Shown piece after piece: positions 8,912 to 18,384 of a stretch of 64,000 bases of DNA (its first letter is position 1; every line of letters starts with the position of its first letter). The notes beneath the pieces were generated by a model. It saw only the letters and a program-made list of their open reading frames with translations, ran no database searches and was not told where the DNA came from. The stretch is from WJMT01 sp964599635 (GTDB taxonomy: Bacteria; Acidobacteriota; Aminicenantia; Aminicenantales; Aminicenantaceae), in the NCBI GenBank assembly GCA_964599635.1, contig CAZRGM010000052.1, positions 1 to 64,000 on the forward strand, in the 5' to 3' direction. The position numbers and the translations under genes are program-made.

Positions 8912-9378
8912 AAAAAACAGTCTTTGCATTATCTCTATTATCTTTATTTTTAACAATCTTTATTCTGACTCCTGCAGCCAGTCAAGAAACGCAAGAACAA
9001 ATAAAATCAGAAGAACCTAAAATGGAACAGATTCAAAGAAATATCTATACCTATAACCCGGCGGGAAGACGTGACCCATTCAAAGATCTCTTAGCCGGAT
9101 CTGAAGCAGAAAAGGAGCAGGGAACAAAAGCGGTCTCAGAAATGTCCATAGATGATATTGTTCTTATAGGGATTTTAGCAATAGAAAACAATCTTATAGG
9201 AATCATTAGAGGCCCTCAGGGATTTCCTTTTAGAATCAATGAAGGTGATAAATTTAATGACGGTTTTGTGCTATCTATCAAAGAAAGAGAGATCATCTTT
9301 CGAAAAACTAAAAATAGAGGGATCCCTTTATCAAGACCTATTAATGTAACCAAAGAAATAAATCCAGAGGAGCGATAA
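8908..9378 (+). CDS. pilP: Type IV pilus assembly protein PilP
   Basis: Periplasmic connector between PilN/PilO and the PilQ secretin. N-terminal signal (ALSLLSLFLTIFILTPAAS) without a lipobox cysteine, whereas many PilP proteins are lipoproteins; this one may be cleaved by signal peptidase I or remain anchored. The family signature RRDPFKDLL occurs near residue 55, and the C-terminal part (IDDIVLIGILAIENNLIGII, then INEGDKF) matches the beta-sandwich domain that binds the secretin. GAGAGGA precedes the start. It ends 1 bp before pilQ. Confidence 0.9.
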   Translation: MKKTVFALSLLSLFLTIFILTPAASQETQEQIKSEEPKMEQIQRNIYTYNPAGRRDPFKDLLAGSEAEKEQGTKAVSEMSIDDIVLIGILAIENNLIGIIRGPQGFPFRINEGDKFNDGFVLSIKEREIIFRKTKNRGIPLSRPINVTKEINPEER

Positions 9379-9379
9379 T

Positions 9380-11647
9380 ATGAAAGGGAAAAAATTTTTA
9401 CAGTTAATCGCAGTCGCCTTTCTATGCATTATAACGCTTGCCGGTGAATATCCAGCCTCGAACAAGCCTCAAATGCTGTCAAATAACATCCTCCTGCAAA
9501 ACGAACCCACCAGTATCAATGTCATCCTAAAGTCTGAAACTCCTTTTAATGTTATGAACTCTTTTTACTCAACGGAACCTAATCCCAGAATCATTCTGGA
9601 ACTCGATCAACTCCCCCCTGATCTTGATCTGACAGCAAATTTCAGCAATAGTGCCTTTATTGAAAATATTAAAGCGTTTAATAAAAAAACAAGCCGACCA
9701 AGTATTCTTATAGACCTAAAACAGAGAATGCCTTATACGGTTCTTAACAATGGTGAATCAACGGTCATCCAAATCAACAATATTCAAACGAATCTGGAAA
9801 AATATCCTTTGACTGAAGAAAAAATAGAAAAAATCCAAATGAACCGAGATTCATCCGTCTATCTCAAAGATATTGAAATAGACGAAGATGACCAAAAAAT
9901 TAACATTAAAGCTGAGTTAACAGGCAACCCCATTCCTAATGTTTTTGCCCTCGAAAATCCTCTCCGTCTCGTCGTTGATCTTCACAACACAGTTGTTTCC
10001 AGAAAATCATTGAATCACTCCATCAACAAATATGGAATAATCCAATTAAGAACAGGCCAATTCCAAATTTCAAATCCTTACACCATAGCCAGGATGGTCT
10101 TTGACCTCAAAGAACCAGTCTTTTACAAACTCAATCAAGAAGAAGATTGCTTGAACATCTCATTTTATAAAAGCCAAGAATTTCATTTCTCTGAGCCTGT
10201 CCCGGAAACACCCAAAGAACCGCCCATCCCAGAAGAAAATAAAACCACCCCCCTAAATGAAACAGTCCAAATCGAACCCCCTCAGAAAGAAGAAGACAAC
10301 ACCAAAAAGTCAAACGGAGATGACTCATCCAATCCCTCCCCATCCCAACAGTTTCAATATGAACCAAAGATCATCACTGATTCAGAAAGCAAATATACCG
10401 GCCAACTCATAAGCCCCAAATTTAAAGATGCTGAACTCAAAGATGTGGTGCTGGTTATTTCAGAAATTGCAGGTTTGAATGTCATTTTCGACCCGGGTGT
10501 GAGCGGCACAGTGACTTGCGACTTCACGGATATTCCCTGGGATCAATTCTTAGATCTCATTCTCAAAACCAATAAACAGGGAAAGAGCATCGAAGGGAAC
10601 GTTCTCCGAGTGGCACCGATTTCTGTTTTAACAAGAGAACAGGAAGAACAGCAGAAGCTTGAAGAAAGCCAAGAACTGGCAGGCCCTGTTTTAGTAAAAA
10701 CGTTCACTCTCTCTTACTCAAAAGCTGAAGAAGTCCAGAACCTTCTAAGCACCAAGATCTCCTCTAGAGGAGAAATCATTGTCGATAATAGAACGAACAC
10801 CCTCATTATCTCTGATGTCAGAGAAAAAATGGGTCTTATGGAAAAACTTATAGATGTCTTTGACACTGCAACCCCTCAGGTATCCATTGAAGCGCGAATC
10901 GTGGAAGCCACCTCCAGATTCATAAGAAACTTAGGTATCCAGTGGGGATGGCGTGGTATTTCGGATCCCTTCTATGGGAATCAGACTACTCTTCAATTTC
11001 CGAATAAAATGAATATAGATGGGGCTCAGATCCCCACAGGAATTGTCACCAAAGGAATCGGAGGACCGCTGGGAGGCTATGGAATAAACTTGCCTTCCCC
11101 AGAATTTAATACTGCCATAGGATTCTCTTTTGCTAATCTTATGGACACTTTTCGACTTGATCTAGCTCTCAGTGCCCTGGAAAGATCAGGGACAGGCAGA
11201 ATCATTTCTGCACCCAAAATTACCACTCAAAATAACCGAGAAGCTGAAATCATCCAAGGAAGACAAATCCCGGTCCAGACTGTGGCTAATTTTACAGTCA
11301 CCACCCGATATGTGAATGCTGCCCTGGAACTCAGAGCCACTCCTCAAATAACAGCTGAAGGCACTATCATTATGGCTATTGAGATACAAAACAATGCGGC
11401 GGACTTTTCAAACCTGGTTAACGGAATCCCACCTATCATCCGACAAAGCGCACAAACCACTGTTATGGTGCCTGACGGAGGGACAACAGTGATCGGAGGT
11501 ATCTACAGAACAGAAGATTCCATAACAAGAGAAGGAGTCCCATTCCTGCATCAAATTCCTTTGCTGGGGAATCTGTTTAAATCTTTTGCCCGAACAAAAG
11601 ACAATAGAGAACTCCTTATCTTTTTAACTCCAAGAATAATTAGATAA
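9380..11647 (+). CDS. pilQ: Type IV pilus secretin PilQ
   Basis: Outer-membrane secretin channel through which the pilus fibre passes. Signal peptide at residues 1-22. Two AMIN-type domains (about 35-115 and 160-260, the second with LRLVVDLHNTVV) probably bind peptidoglycan. A Pro/Glu-rich linker (about 270-330) follows, then secretin N-domains (KDAELKDVVLVISEIAGLNVIFDPG and VKTFTLSYSKAEEVQNLL), and the C-terminal secretin barrel with VPDGGTTVIGGIY and GVPFLHQIPLLGNLFK. At 755 aa it has normal length. GAGGAG lies 7 nt upstream of the ATG. It is the last canonical member of the pil set here. Confidence 0.96.
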   Translation: MKGKKFLQLIAVAFLCIITLAGEYPASNKPQMLSNNILLQNEPTSINVILKSETPFNVMNSFYSTEPNPRIILELDQLPPDLDLTANFSNSAFIENIKAFNKKTSRPSILIDLKQRMPYTVLNNGESTVIQINNIQTNLEKYPLTEEKIEKIQMNRDSSVYLKDIEIDEDDQKINIKAELTGNPIPNVFALENPLRLVVDLHNTVVSRKSLNHSINKYGIIQLRTGQFQISNPYTIARMVFDLKEPVFYKLNQEEDCLNISFYKSQEFHFSEPVPETPKEPPIPEENKTTPLNETVQIEPPQKEEDNTKKSNGDDSSNPSPSQQFQYEPKIITDSESKYTGQLISPKFKDAELKDVVLVISEIAGLNVIFDPGVSGTVTCDFTDIPWDQFLDLILKTNKQGKSIEGNVLRVAPISVLTREQEEQQKLEESQELAGPVLVKTFTLSYSKAEEVQNLLSTKISSRGEIIVDNRTNTLIISDVREKMGLMEKLIDVFDTATPQVSIEARIVEATSRFIRNLGIQWGWRGISDPFYGNQTTLQFPNKMNIDGAQIPTGIVTKGIGGPLGGYGINLPSPEFNTAIGFSFANLMDTFRLDLALSALERSGTGRIISAPKITTQNNREAEIIQGRQIPVQTVANFTVTTRYVNAALELRATPQITAEGTIIMAIEIQNNAADFSNLVNGIPPIIRQSAQTTVMVPDGGTTVIGGIYRTEDSITREGVPFLHQIPLLGNLFKSFARTKDNRELLIFLTPRIIR

Positions 11648-11658
11648 AAAGGTGAAAG

Positions 11659-12267
11659 ATGATGAATAAAACAACCCATATCATTAAATTAACCATTATT
11701 TTTTCTGTCTTGATCCTGCTTTATGCATGCAACCCTATCGAAAATGATAGCAGATCCGCTAGTCTACTCTACGTCGCTTCAATAACAGGAACTGATATTG
11801 AGGACAATGAAGTTAACTTTATTCAATCAGATGTGGCTGCTGAGAGTGGGGACAGTCCAGTCCCTATAGTCGTAGCTGACCAGGCTATAGCGACTCTAGG
11901 TGTAAGAATGCTTGATCCAGAGCCGCTCCTTGGAAGTTCTCAGTACAACAATATCACTGTTACACGTTATGTGGTCACTTATAGCAGGACAGACGGAAAA
12001 AATAGAGAGGGCATTGATGTTCCTTACTCTTTTGAGGGATCCCTGTCAACTGAAATTCCAGTAGGCTCTACTCAATCCATTTCTATCGTCATCGTGAGGG
12101 AAGCTGCAAAATTGGAGCCTCCTCTAATCGATCTCGCAGCAGGGGGTGGAGAGATTGTTTTAACCGTGAATGCCCAAGTAGACTTCTACGGTCATGACCC
12201 AGCAAACAGAAGTGTTAAAGCCACGGGATATATAACCATATACTTTGCGAATTATGTCAATGATTAA
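11659..12267 (+). CDS. Predicted lipoprotein downstream of pilQ, function unknown
   Basis: The N-terminal signal peptide ends in a lipobox (ILLYAC), so the protein is a probable lipoprotein with mature Cys24. The rest (about 178 aa) is soluble, rich in beta-prone segments (NITVTRYVVTYSRTDG, IPVGSTQSISIVIV, EIVLTVNAQVDFYGHD), suggesting an immunoglobulin-like sandwich. I do not recognise a family. AAGGTGA precedes the ATG, 11 bp after pilQ, so it is probably in the pil operon. A pilotin or pilus-associated surface role is inference from position only. Confidence 0.75.
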   Translation: MMNKTTHIIKLTIIFSVLILLYACNPIENDSRSASLLYVASITGTDIEDNEVNFIQSDVAAESGDSPVPIVVADQAIATLGVRMLDPEPLLGSSQYNNITVTRYVVTYSRTDGKNREGIDVPYSFEGSLSTEIPVGSTQSISIVIVREAAKLEPPLIDLAAGGGEIVLTVNAQVDFYGHDPANRSVKATGYITIYFANYVND

Positions 12268-12277
12268 GGATAAAAAA

Positions 12278-12769
12278 ATGATTGAGAAAAAAAATATATT
12301 AATTTTCGTCTTATTCTTTTCAATGTTGATCATTGGTTCCTGCACTCGGTCACAAATCGAAGAACCGTCCCCCTTAGGACCCTCCACTGTATCCATTATT
12401 TTTGAAGTAACAGCCAACCCCAATGTTCTTTCGGCAGGCCCCGGCCGAACATCATCATGGATCACCGCCAGCATAAAAAAATATGACGGGACACCTTACC
12501 CAGGCAAAACAGTATTTTTTGAAATCAGGGATTCTTCAGGAAACAAAACGTCTCACGGCTATGACGGCTTTTTCCCAGGGGACAAACATTCAGTTACCAA
12601 AGCTACAAATTCCGAAGGTATCGCTGAAGTGAAATATTACGGGCCAAACGCTAGAGAGCTTTTAGAATATTCTACATCTAGAGAAATCTATATCTACGCT
12701 TCTGTACCCTGGGAAGGAGAGGAATACTTGGTAGAAAGAGCCAAAATTCTGATCATCCTCACTGAATAA
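12278..12769 (+). CDS. Predicted lipoprotein with a bacterial Ig-like (Big_1-type) domain
   Basis: Lipobox IIGSC follows a signal peptide (IEKKNILIFVLFFSMLIIGSC). The mature part has the pattern of an invasin/intimin-type Ig-like domain: serine-rich opening strand, ITASIKKYDGTPYPGKTVFFEI and NSEGIAEVKYYGP. The open frame begins at 12245, but ATG 12278 is preceded by TAAGGA and starts just after the stop of the previous lipoprotein, so I take it as the start. It converges with priA, with 22 bp between the stops. Role unknown; envelope display or pilus-associated adhesion is possible. Confidence 0.75.
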   Translation: MIEKKNILIFVLFFSMLIIGSCTRSQIEEPSPLGPSTVSIIFEVTANPNVLSAGPGRTSSWITASIKKYDGTPYPGKTVFFEIRDSSGNKTSHGYDGFFPGDKHSVTKATNSEGIAEVKYYGPNARELLEYSTSREIYIYASVPWEGEEYLVERAKILIILTE

Positions 12770-12791
12770 AAAGAATAAATGAAACCATTGT

Positions 12792-14945
12792 TTACTCATA
12801 AATAAAGACTGACTTTTTTATCTTTATATCTTTAAAAATTCTTCCCAACAACCTATCCAAAGAACTTCTATCATTAGATTTAACGATCAATTGAACCTGA
12901 TTCCTTCCTCTCAGCTTTTTAATCGGAGCCAATGAAGGCCCTAATACCTCAATATTGTTTTTTTCTTTCTTCACAATATCCAACAAATTTCTTGATTTTT
13001 TGGCCACTGATCTCAGGTCCTTTCCATAAAACAGCACCTCCGCAAGAAACTTAAAAGGGGGATATCCCATAAGTCTACGGGTCTTGATTTCATTGCGGTA
13101 AAAAGAAGACGAATCCTCAAAGACAGCATGACGTATCGGAAGACTGTTCGGCAGGTAGGTCTGTACTAAAAATTCACAATTTTCTGAATTTTTGACAAAG
13201 CTCATGATCTCTCTTATATATTTGAATGTCTTAAAGCCCGCCCTAAAATCAGCAAGTCTTAAGAGGCTTTCCGGATAAAAGATCCCGACAAAACAAGAGG
13301 CAGGAAGTTTAGTCTGATGGGCCATCATCTGAGTCCCCAAGAGGATATCAATTTTCCCTTCTGTATAATCTTTTACAATTTCCTCTTCTTTTGATCTCTT
13401 CTTTACGGCAAGCTTATGGAGACTTTTAATACTGCTTTGGGGAAAACTTTTCTTCAGCTCCTCTTCCAGCACTTCTATGCCAAAACCACCCCCAGGCACC
13501 ATCCTGGAGCCACAGACCGGACATTTCTCAAATAAATCCATAGAGTAATGACAGTAACGGCATATAAGCTTCTTTTCCTTTTTAAAATAGGTCAGCTGAA
13601 TGTCACAATTCTTGCATTTTGGAGTGAAGTCACATTTAGAACAGACCAAGGAAGATGTGTATCCATACCTGTTAAAAAAAAGCAGGACAGGCTGCTTTTT
13701 CGAGATTCTTTCCTCAATCCCCTGTTTCATAGAGCGAGATAGGATTCCTGTTTGTCTTCGGCTGTCAATGATATCCCTCTTAAATCGAGTTTTAACGTCC
13801 CCTTCAAGATTTAGTAGACTTTCATCTTGACTTGATTTATATAAAAGCTCCACCGAAGGAGTTTCAGATCCATAAACCAATACCGCTTTTTCCTGCTCTG
13901 CCCTCAGTCTTGCTCCAACCCTCGCGTCATAAACAGGATTCTCTTTTTGATAATAAGAATCATCAGGTTCCTCATCTAAAATAATTAATCCCACTCCCTG
14001 TACAGGAGAAAGAAGAACAGATCTGGGGCCCACAATCACCTCCGCTTCTCCACTTTTAATTCTTTTCCAAGTGAGTTCTCTTTGTCTCTCTGTCAATCGG
14101 CTGTGCAGAAAAGCGGCATTCTCACCCAATTTATGCTGAAACTTTTTTAAAATCCTATCCGTAAATTCAATCTCAGGAGTTAGAAACAGAACCTTAAGGC
14201 CCAAGGACAGCGCTTCTTTAATCAAATATAAATAGACAGCTTGTCTTTTAATTGGGGAAGCAGAGACCATAAATAACAGGGACTTATCTTTTCCAATATT
14301 TTTTCTTATTTTATCAGCCGTCTTTCTGGTCTCACTATCAAGTGAATAATCCATCTCAAGCTGAGCCGGCAAACTTTGGATAGCGATTGATTCTCTCTTG
14401 GGAGATCTTTTCAATTCCCTTTGAATGTTTATCCATCCCTTTTGCTTCATGGTTGAGATGATAGATGAGAAACGGCTTATTTGAAATTTTCTGCGAAGAT
14501 AAAGCTCTGTGTAAGATTTTCGTGATAAGAACTGAAGTATCTGCCTCTCTGCGCCGCGGCAGGATTCTTGGCTGAGCTGTTTTTTCCCCTTTTCACTGAT
14601 AGTGATAAGTGTTCTCGTTTTTACTGAAAAAGATGGAGGAAGTGAAATCTGAAGCATCTCTCCCCAGGAAGAATAATAATAATCACTCAATCGCTTCGTG
14701 AAAGAAAGAAAAGAGTCAGAAAATACAGGCTTTTCATCAAGCAGCTCCTTGATTTCCTTCAATTCAATATTTGGGGAAGGAAATTCCTTTTTGATCCCTA
14801 TGACATAGCCGGTGAGTAAATTTTTCCTGAAAGGAACCAAAACTCTGTCACCTTTTTTTGTTTTTTCTCTATATTTTTCGGGAATGATATAAAAAAAACT
14901 TTTTCTGAGGGGAACAGGAAGAACGACTTCAGCAAACAGGCTCAT
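12792..14945 (-). CDS. priA: PriA-like replication restart protein with degenerate helicase motifs
   Basis: Homologue of primosomal protein N'. Normal PriA parts: N-terminal DNA-binding domain (LPVPLRKSFFYIIP, RVLVPF) and a complete eight-cysteine zinc region (Cys 435, 438, 444, 447, 462, 465, 475, 478). The ATPase motifs are damaged. The Walker A position reads MVSASPIKRQAVY (226-238, no GKT), DEEH is DEEP (324-327), SATPS is SETPS (360-364), GTQMIAKG-like is GTQMMAHQ, and the QVAGRAGR arginine-finger motif is absent. The frame is intact over 717 codons. ATG 14945 overlaps the upstream stop by 4 nt and gives the usual N-terminus. It may act as a structural restart or zinc factor, as proposed for actinobacterial PriA. 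Confidence 0.85.
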   Translation of the reverse strand: MSLFAEVVLPVPLRKSFFYIIPEKYREKTKKGDRVLVPFRKNLLTGYVIGIKKEFPSPNIELKEIKELLDEKPVFSDSFLSFTKRLSDYYYSSWGEMLQISLPPSFSVKTRTLITISEKGKKQLSQESCRGAERQILQFLSRKSYTELYLRRKFQISRFSSIISTMKQKGWINIQRELKRSPKRESIAIQSLPAQLEMDYSLDSETRKTADKIRKNIGKDKSLLFMVSASPIKRQAVYLYLIKEALSLGLKVLFLTPEIEFTDRILKKFQHKLGENAAFLHSRLTERQRELTWKRIKSGEAEVIVGPRSVLLSPVQGVGLIILDEEPDDSYYQKENPVYDARVGARLRAEQEKAVLVYGSETPSVELLYKSSQDESLLNLEGDVKTRFKRDIIDSRRQTGILSRSMKQGIEERISKKQPVLLFFNRYGYTSSLVCSKCDFTPKCKNCDIQLTYFKKEKKLICRYCHYSMDLFEKCPVCGSRMVPGGGFGIEVLEEELKKSFPQSSIKSLHKLAVKKRSKEEEIVKDYTEGKIDILLGTQMMAHQTKLPASCFVGIFYPESLLRLADFRAGFKTFKYIREIMSFVKNSENCEFLVQTYLPNSLPIRHAVFEDSSSFYRNEIKTRRLMGYPPFKFLAEVLFYGKDLRSVAKKSRNLLDIVKKEKNNIEVLGPSLAPIKKLRGRNQVQLIVKSNDRSSLDRLLGRIFKDIKIKKSVFIYE

Positions 14946-15640
14946 TTTTTGCCCAGAACAGCCATAACTTTCTGCATATCCTCCCATACCAATCTCTTCA
15001 AACCTTTATCTTCCTCGTTTCTTACCAGATAGGAAGGATGGAAAGTGGGCATGATCCTGATGTTGTTATAGGAATAAAACTTTCCTCTCAGAGATGTGAT
15101 TCCTTCTTTTTTATTCAAAAAAAACTGAGTCGGGACATTTCCAAGCGTTACGATGACTTTTGGTGAGATTAACTCAATCTGTTTAAACAAATACTTTTTG
15201 CATTTCTCAATTTCATTGTTCTTTGGGTTTCGGTTCTCCGGAGGGCGGCATTTTACCACATTGGTTATGTAAACGTTCTCCCGTTCAAATTGCATTGCTT
15301 TTATGATCCGAGTCAGCAGCTGTCCTGCTTTTCCGACAAACGGCCTCCCCTGAATATCTTCTTCTCTTCCCGGCCCCTCTCCAAGAAACATAAGATCGGC
15401 ATTGAAATTCCCTTCTCCCGGCACTGCATTTTTTCTGCTCTCTGCTAACGGGCAATCTCTGCACTGCCTTATTTCCTGTTCCAGAGAAAAAAATATTTTT
15501 TCTTTGGAAACCTCTCTTGATGAATTAGGCGGTTCAATCACAAAATCCTCTATACCTAAATTTTGAAAATAATATAAATTCTCCTTAATTTCATCACAAA
15601 TTTGATTGACTTTTTCTTTCAATGATAACCTCAACCTCAT
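14942..15640 (-). CDS. Type-4 uracil-DNA glycosylase (4Fe-4S)
   Basis: Removes uracil from DNA in base excision repair. Family-4 UDG signatures: CRDCPLAESRKNAVPGEG with two iron-sulfur cysteines, motif GEGPGREEDIQGRPFVGKAG, YITNVVKCRPPENRNP with further cysteines, and the late motif FHPSYLVRN. The first 45 residues are a variable extension. ATG 15640 overlaps coaBC by 47 nt and has no Shine-Dalgarno; a TTG at 15622 with GAGG upstream is an alternative start. The 3' end overlaps priA by 4 nt. Confidence 0.92.
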   Translation of the reverse strand: MRLRLSLKEKVNQICDEIKENLYYFQNLGIEDFVIEPPNSSREVSKEKIFFSLEQEIRQCRDCPLAESRKNAVPGEGNFNADLMFLGEGPGREEDIQGRPFVGKAGQLLTRIIKAMQFERENVYITNVVKCRPPENRNPKNNEIEKCKKYLFKQIELISPKVIVTLGNVPTQFFLNKKEGITSLRGKFYSYNNIRIMPTFHPSYLVRNEEDKGLKRLVWEDMQKVMAVLGKK

Positions 15641-16799
15641 CCAAAATAATTTGGCTAATTTCCAGTTTGCTTTTTATGCCGGTGCGAACTATTTTCCCAT
15701 CCTGATGAAGAATAGTCACATCATTTAGATCAGAATCAAATCCCACTCCTTTTTTTGAAATATCATTGGCCACTATCATATCAAGGTTTTTTTGAACCAT
15801 CTTGTGTTGAGCATTCTCTATCATGTCCTGAAATTCTGCGGCAAAACCCACTAAAATCTTATTCTTATTCTTTTTCCCTATTTTCTCTAAAATATCCGGA
15901 GTCCGGCTGAGAGATGTATCTAACGGCACCAAATTCTTTTTAACTTTTCCAGAAATCCTTTTCGGAAATTTAAAATCACAGATAGCTGCAGCCATGATGA
16001 CAACATCAGAGCTCTCAAAATGCTTCACAACCTGGTCCTCCATTTCTTTAGCTGTCTCTACGGCTATGAAATTAATTCCAGGAGGAGGGATAAGATGACT
16101 GGGGCCAGAGATAAGAACAGTCTCAGCCCCTCTTCTTGCCGCCTCTCCTGCAAGCTCATATCCCATTTTGCCGGAAGATTTATTGGTTAAAAACCGAACG
16201 GAGTCAAGATATTCACGCGTGGGACCGCCTGTCACTAAAATTTTCAGCTTCTTTAAACTCTGAGCTTTCTTCACCAGGATCAATCCTTCCCCCACTATTT
16301 TCTGAACTGAAGCTAATCTTCCATATCCCTCTACCCCGCACGCAAGATATCCTTTGTCAGGTTCAACAAAGCGAACGCCGTGTGCCTTGAGTTTCTCAAT
16401 ATTTTTCTGTGTCCGTCTGTTGAGATACATTTTTTCATTCATAGCCGGCGCGATGAGGACAGGACAAGAAGCCGCTGTATAAAAAGTCGTCAAAAAATCA
16501 TCAGATATACCTGAAGCCATCTTTGCTATAATATTAGCCGTAGCCGGTGCTACAATAAAGAGCCCTGCTTGCTGGGCAAGTTCAACATGCAGGATGCTGT
16601 CTGAAATCCCATCTTCAAATAAGTCCACTAAAACACGGTTCCCGGTCAAGGCTTTAAAAAGAAGGGGTGATATCAGCTTTGATGCATTTTCCGTCATCAC
16701 TACTTGAACTTCATATCCTTTTTCCTGAAACAAACGGATGATTTCACATGATTTGTAGAGGCTGATCGAAGAACTGACACCAATGACTATTTTACTCAT
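15594..16799 (-). CDS. coaBC: Bifunctional phosphopantothenoylcysteine decarboxylase / phosphopantothenate-cysteine ligase
   Basis: Two sequential CoA-synthesis steps. The CoaC half (about 1-185) has the flavin/active-site pattern LHVELAQQAG with the catalytic His, APAMNEKMY for substrate binding, and the loop YLACGVEGYGRLA with the catalytic Cys. The CoaB half (about 190-400) starts ILVTGGPTREYLDSVRFLTNKSSGKMG and includes MAAAICDF. Normal length. AGAGAG precedes the ATG, which overlaps gmk by 8 nt. Together with coaD it supplies CoA synthesis. Confidence 0.95.
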   Translation of the reverse strand: MSKIVIGVSSSISLYKSCEIIRLFQEKGYEVQVVMTENASKLISPLLFKALTGNRVLVDLFEDGISDSILHVELAQQAGLFIVAPATANIIAKMASGISDDFLTTFYTAASCPVLIAPAMNEKMYLNRRTQKNIEKLKAHGVRFVEPDKGYLACGVEGYGRLASVQKIVGEGLILVKKAQSLKKLKILVTGGPTREYLDSVRFLTNKSSGKMGYELAGEAARRGAETVLISGPSHLIPPPGINFIAVETAKEMEDQVVKHFESSDVVIMAAAICDFKFPKRISGKVKKNLVPLDTSLSRTPDILEKIGKKNKNKILVGFAAEFQDMIENAQHKMVQKNLDMIVANDISKKGVGFDSDLNDVTILHQDGKIVRTGIKSKLEISQIILDEVEVIIERKSQSNL

Positions 16800-17412
16800 T
16801 ATAATCTCTCTTTATGGAATCAAATGTTCTTATTATGGGACCGATTTCCTTCTGTTTTTCTTCTATACGGCATCTCACGCTCAATATAATAGATACCAGT
16901 TCCTGTGAGGCGCTCTCAATTTTATCATTAATCACAATATAGTCGAAATCAGAATAAAATCTGATTTCTTTTCTAGACGTTTCAAGCCTTTGACGAATAA
17001 ATTTCGAAGAAACATCCCCTCTCTTCTCCAGCCTTTTTTTTAGTTCCTCATAACTGGGAGGAAGCACAAAAATAAAAACAGCCTTTCTGAACTTATCTCT
17101 CAATTGACTGGCACCTTGAATGTCAATATCCAAAATAAGGTCTCCTTGGGAAGACTTTTTTTCAATTTCTCTTCGGGATGTCCCGTAAATATTTCCATGA
17201 ACTATCGCCCACTCCGCCATCTTGTCAGATTCAATCATACTTCTGAATTCTTCTTCTGAAATAAAATAATAATCAACGCCGTCTTTTTCCGAAGGTCTCT
17301 TTTCCCTTGTGGTGTGAGACACGGAAAAATGTAGATCCTTAATTTTCTCCCTTGCATAGTGAACCAATGTGGTTTTGCCACATCCTGAAGGCCCTGAAAC
17401 AATAAATAACAT
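16792..17412 (-). CDS. gmk: Guanylate kinase
   Basis: GMP + ATP to GDP + ADP. P-loop SGPSGCGKTTLV at the N-terminus, GMP-binding signature HTTREKRPSEKDGVDYYFIS, then LDIDIQGASQLR and the lid VFIFVLPPSYEELKKRL. Normal length, 206 aa. A weak AAGGGT lies upstream. In many bacteria gmk is next to yicC, as here, and rpoZ; there is no rpoZ in the 93-bp gap to yicC, which holds no ORF. Confidence 0.95.
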   Translation of the reverse strand: MLFIVSGPSGCGKTTLVHYAREKIKDLHFSVSHTTREKRPSEKDGVDYYFISEEEFRSMIESDKMAEWAIVHGNIYGTSRREIEKKSSQGDLILDIDIQGASQLRDKFRKAVFIFVLPPSYEELKKRLEKRGDVSSKFIRQRLETSRKEIRFYSDFDYIVINDKIESASQELVSIILSVRCRIEEKQKEIGPIIRTFDSIKRDYNE

Positions 17413-17505
17413 GGCGCTACCCTTTATTCACAGATAATTTAACTCATTTCACCGATTTATCTCATTTAAACTTCATGATTTGTGTTTCTATATTGTGCCT
17501 CTCAA

Positions 17506-18384
17506 TCATTCCAGATTCCTGATTTGCTGACGAATGCTCTCTAATTCACATTTTATTTCCAAACAGTTCTTTGTTATTTCTATATCCTGTGCCTTTGAAC
17601 TGATTGTGTTTGTCTCTCTTAAAATTTCCTGAGAAGTAAAATCAAGCTTCTTTCCCACAGGCTCTCTTATTTTGTCAGAAAGAAGACTTCTGAAATACTG
17701 CAGATGAGAGTTAATTCTCTCGATTTCTTCATCCAGATCAAACCTTTGAGCATAAAGAACCGTCTCCTCTGCGATCTTCTCCTCTGAAACATTCACTTCA
17801 TGGCTCAATCGTTCAATCCTTTCTAAGAGTTTTTTTCTGATCAAACCAGGCTGTTTTTCTGCCCGCTTTTCAATCTGAATAACAGCGGAGTTAATCTCGT
17901 TTAAATGTTTTTTTATCCCTTTAAGCAGCCTCTCACCCTCTTTTCTTTTTTCTTCCAAAAGCATATCAAGAGTCTTTCTAAAAGCATTTTCTAAAAATTC
18001 AACTTCCTTTTCTGAAAAATTCCGGGGTTTCAGTTCAATCAAGTGAGGGATATCAAACAAATTCTCCAAACGAATTTTCATTTTTTTCTGTATATCCTCA
18101 TCTATTTCCTGGAAAGAATGATAAATCTTTTTCAAAAGACTCTGATTAAAGCGAAACTCAAAAATAGAAGAGTTAAAAAAATCGATATCTAAAAACACAT
18201 CTACCTTTCCTCTGAATATACTTTGTCTACATATTTTCCTTAAGCGGTCTTCGATATCACCTATTCTTTCCCCGTAATAATTCCAATCAAAATACCGATG
18301 ATTTAAAGTCTTAATGGAAATGCGGGCAGAAAAAATTTTATGATTAAATCTATCCTCTGCATATCCTGTCATGCTGCTTATCAA
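17506..18384 (-). CDS. yicC: YicC family protein (putative endoribonuclease)
   Basis: YicC-family protein; E. coli YicC is reported as an endoribonuclease involved in small-RNA turnover. N-terminal signature MISSMTGYA, central KTLNHRYFDWNYYGE, and a C-terminal helical domain with LDFTSQEILRETNTISSKAQD that is strongly conserved in the family. The start is TTG 18384: it gives the exact family N-terminus, lies 6 nt after GGAGGAG, and overlaps the exporter stop. The first ATG (18372) would delete the conserved MISS. Normal length (292 aa). Confidence 0.93.
   Translation of the reverse strand: MISSMTGYAEDRFNHKIFSARISIKTLNHRYFDWNYYGERIGDIEDRLRKICRQSIFRGKVDVFLDIDFFNSSIFEFRFNQSLLKKIYHSFQEIDEDIQKKMKIRLENLFDIPHLIELKPRNFSEKEVEFLENAFRKTLDMLLEEKRKEGERLLKGIKKHLNEINSAVIQIEKRAEKQPGLIRKKLLERIERLSHEVNVSEEKIAEETVLYAQRFDLDEEIERINSHLQYFRSLLSDKIREPVGKKLDFTSQEILRETNTISSKAQDIEITKNCLEIKCELESIRQQIRNLE

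Noticed and set aside
12792..14945. priA as a pseudogene
   Set aside because: The frame is uninterrupted for 717 codons, zinc cysteines are intact and it is translationally coupled to its neighbour.
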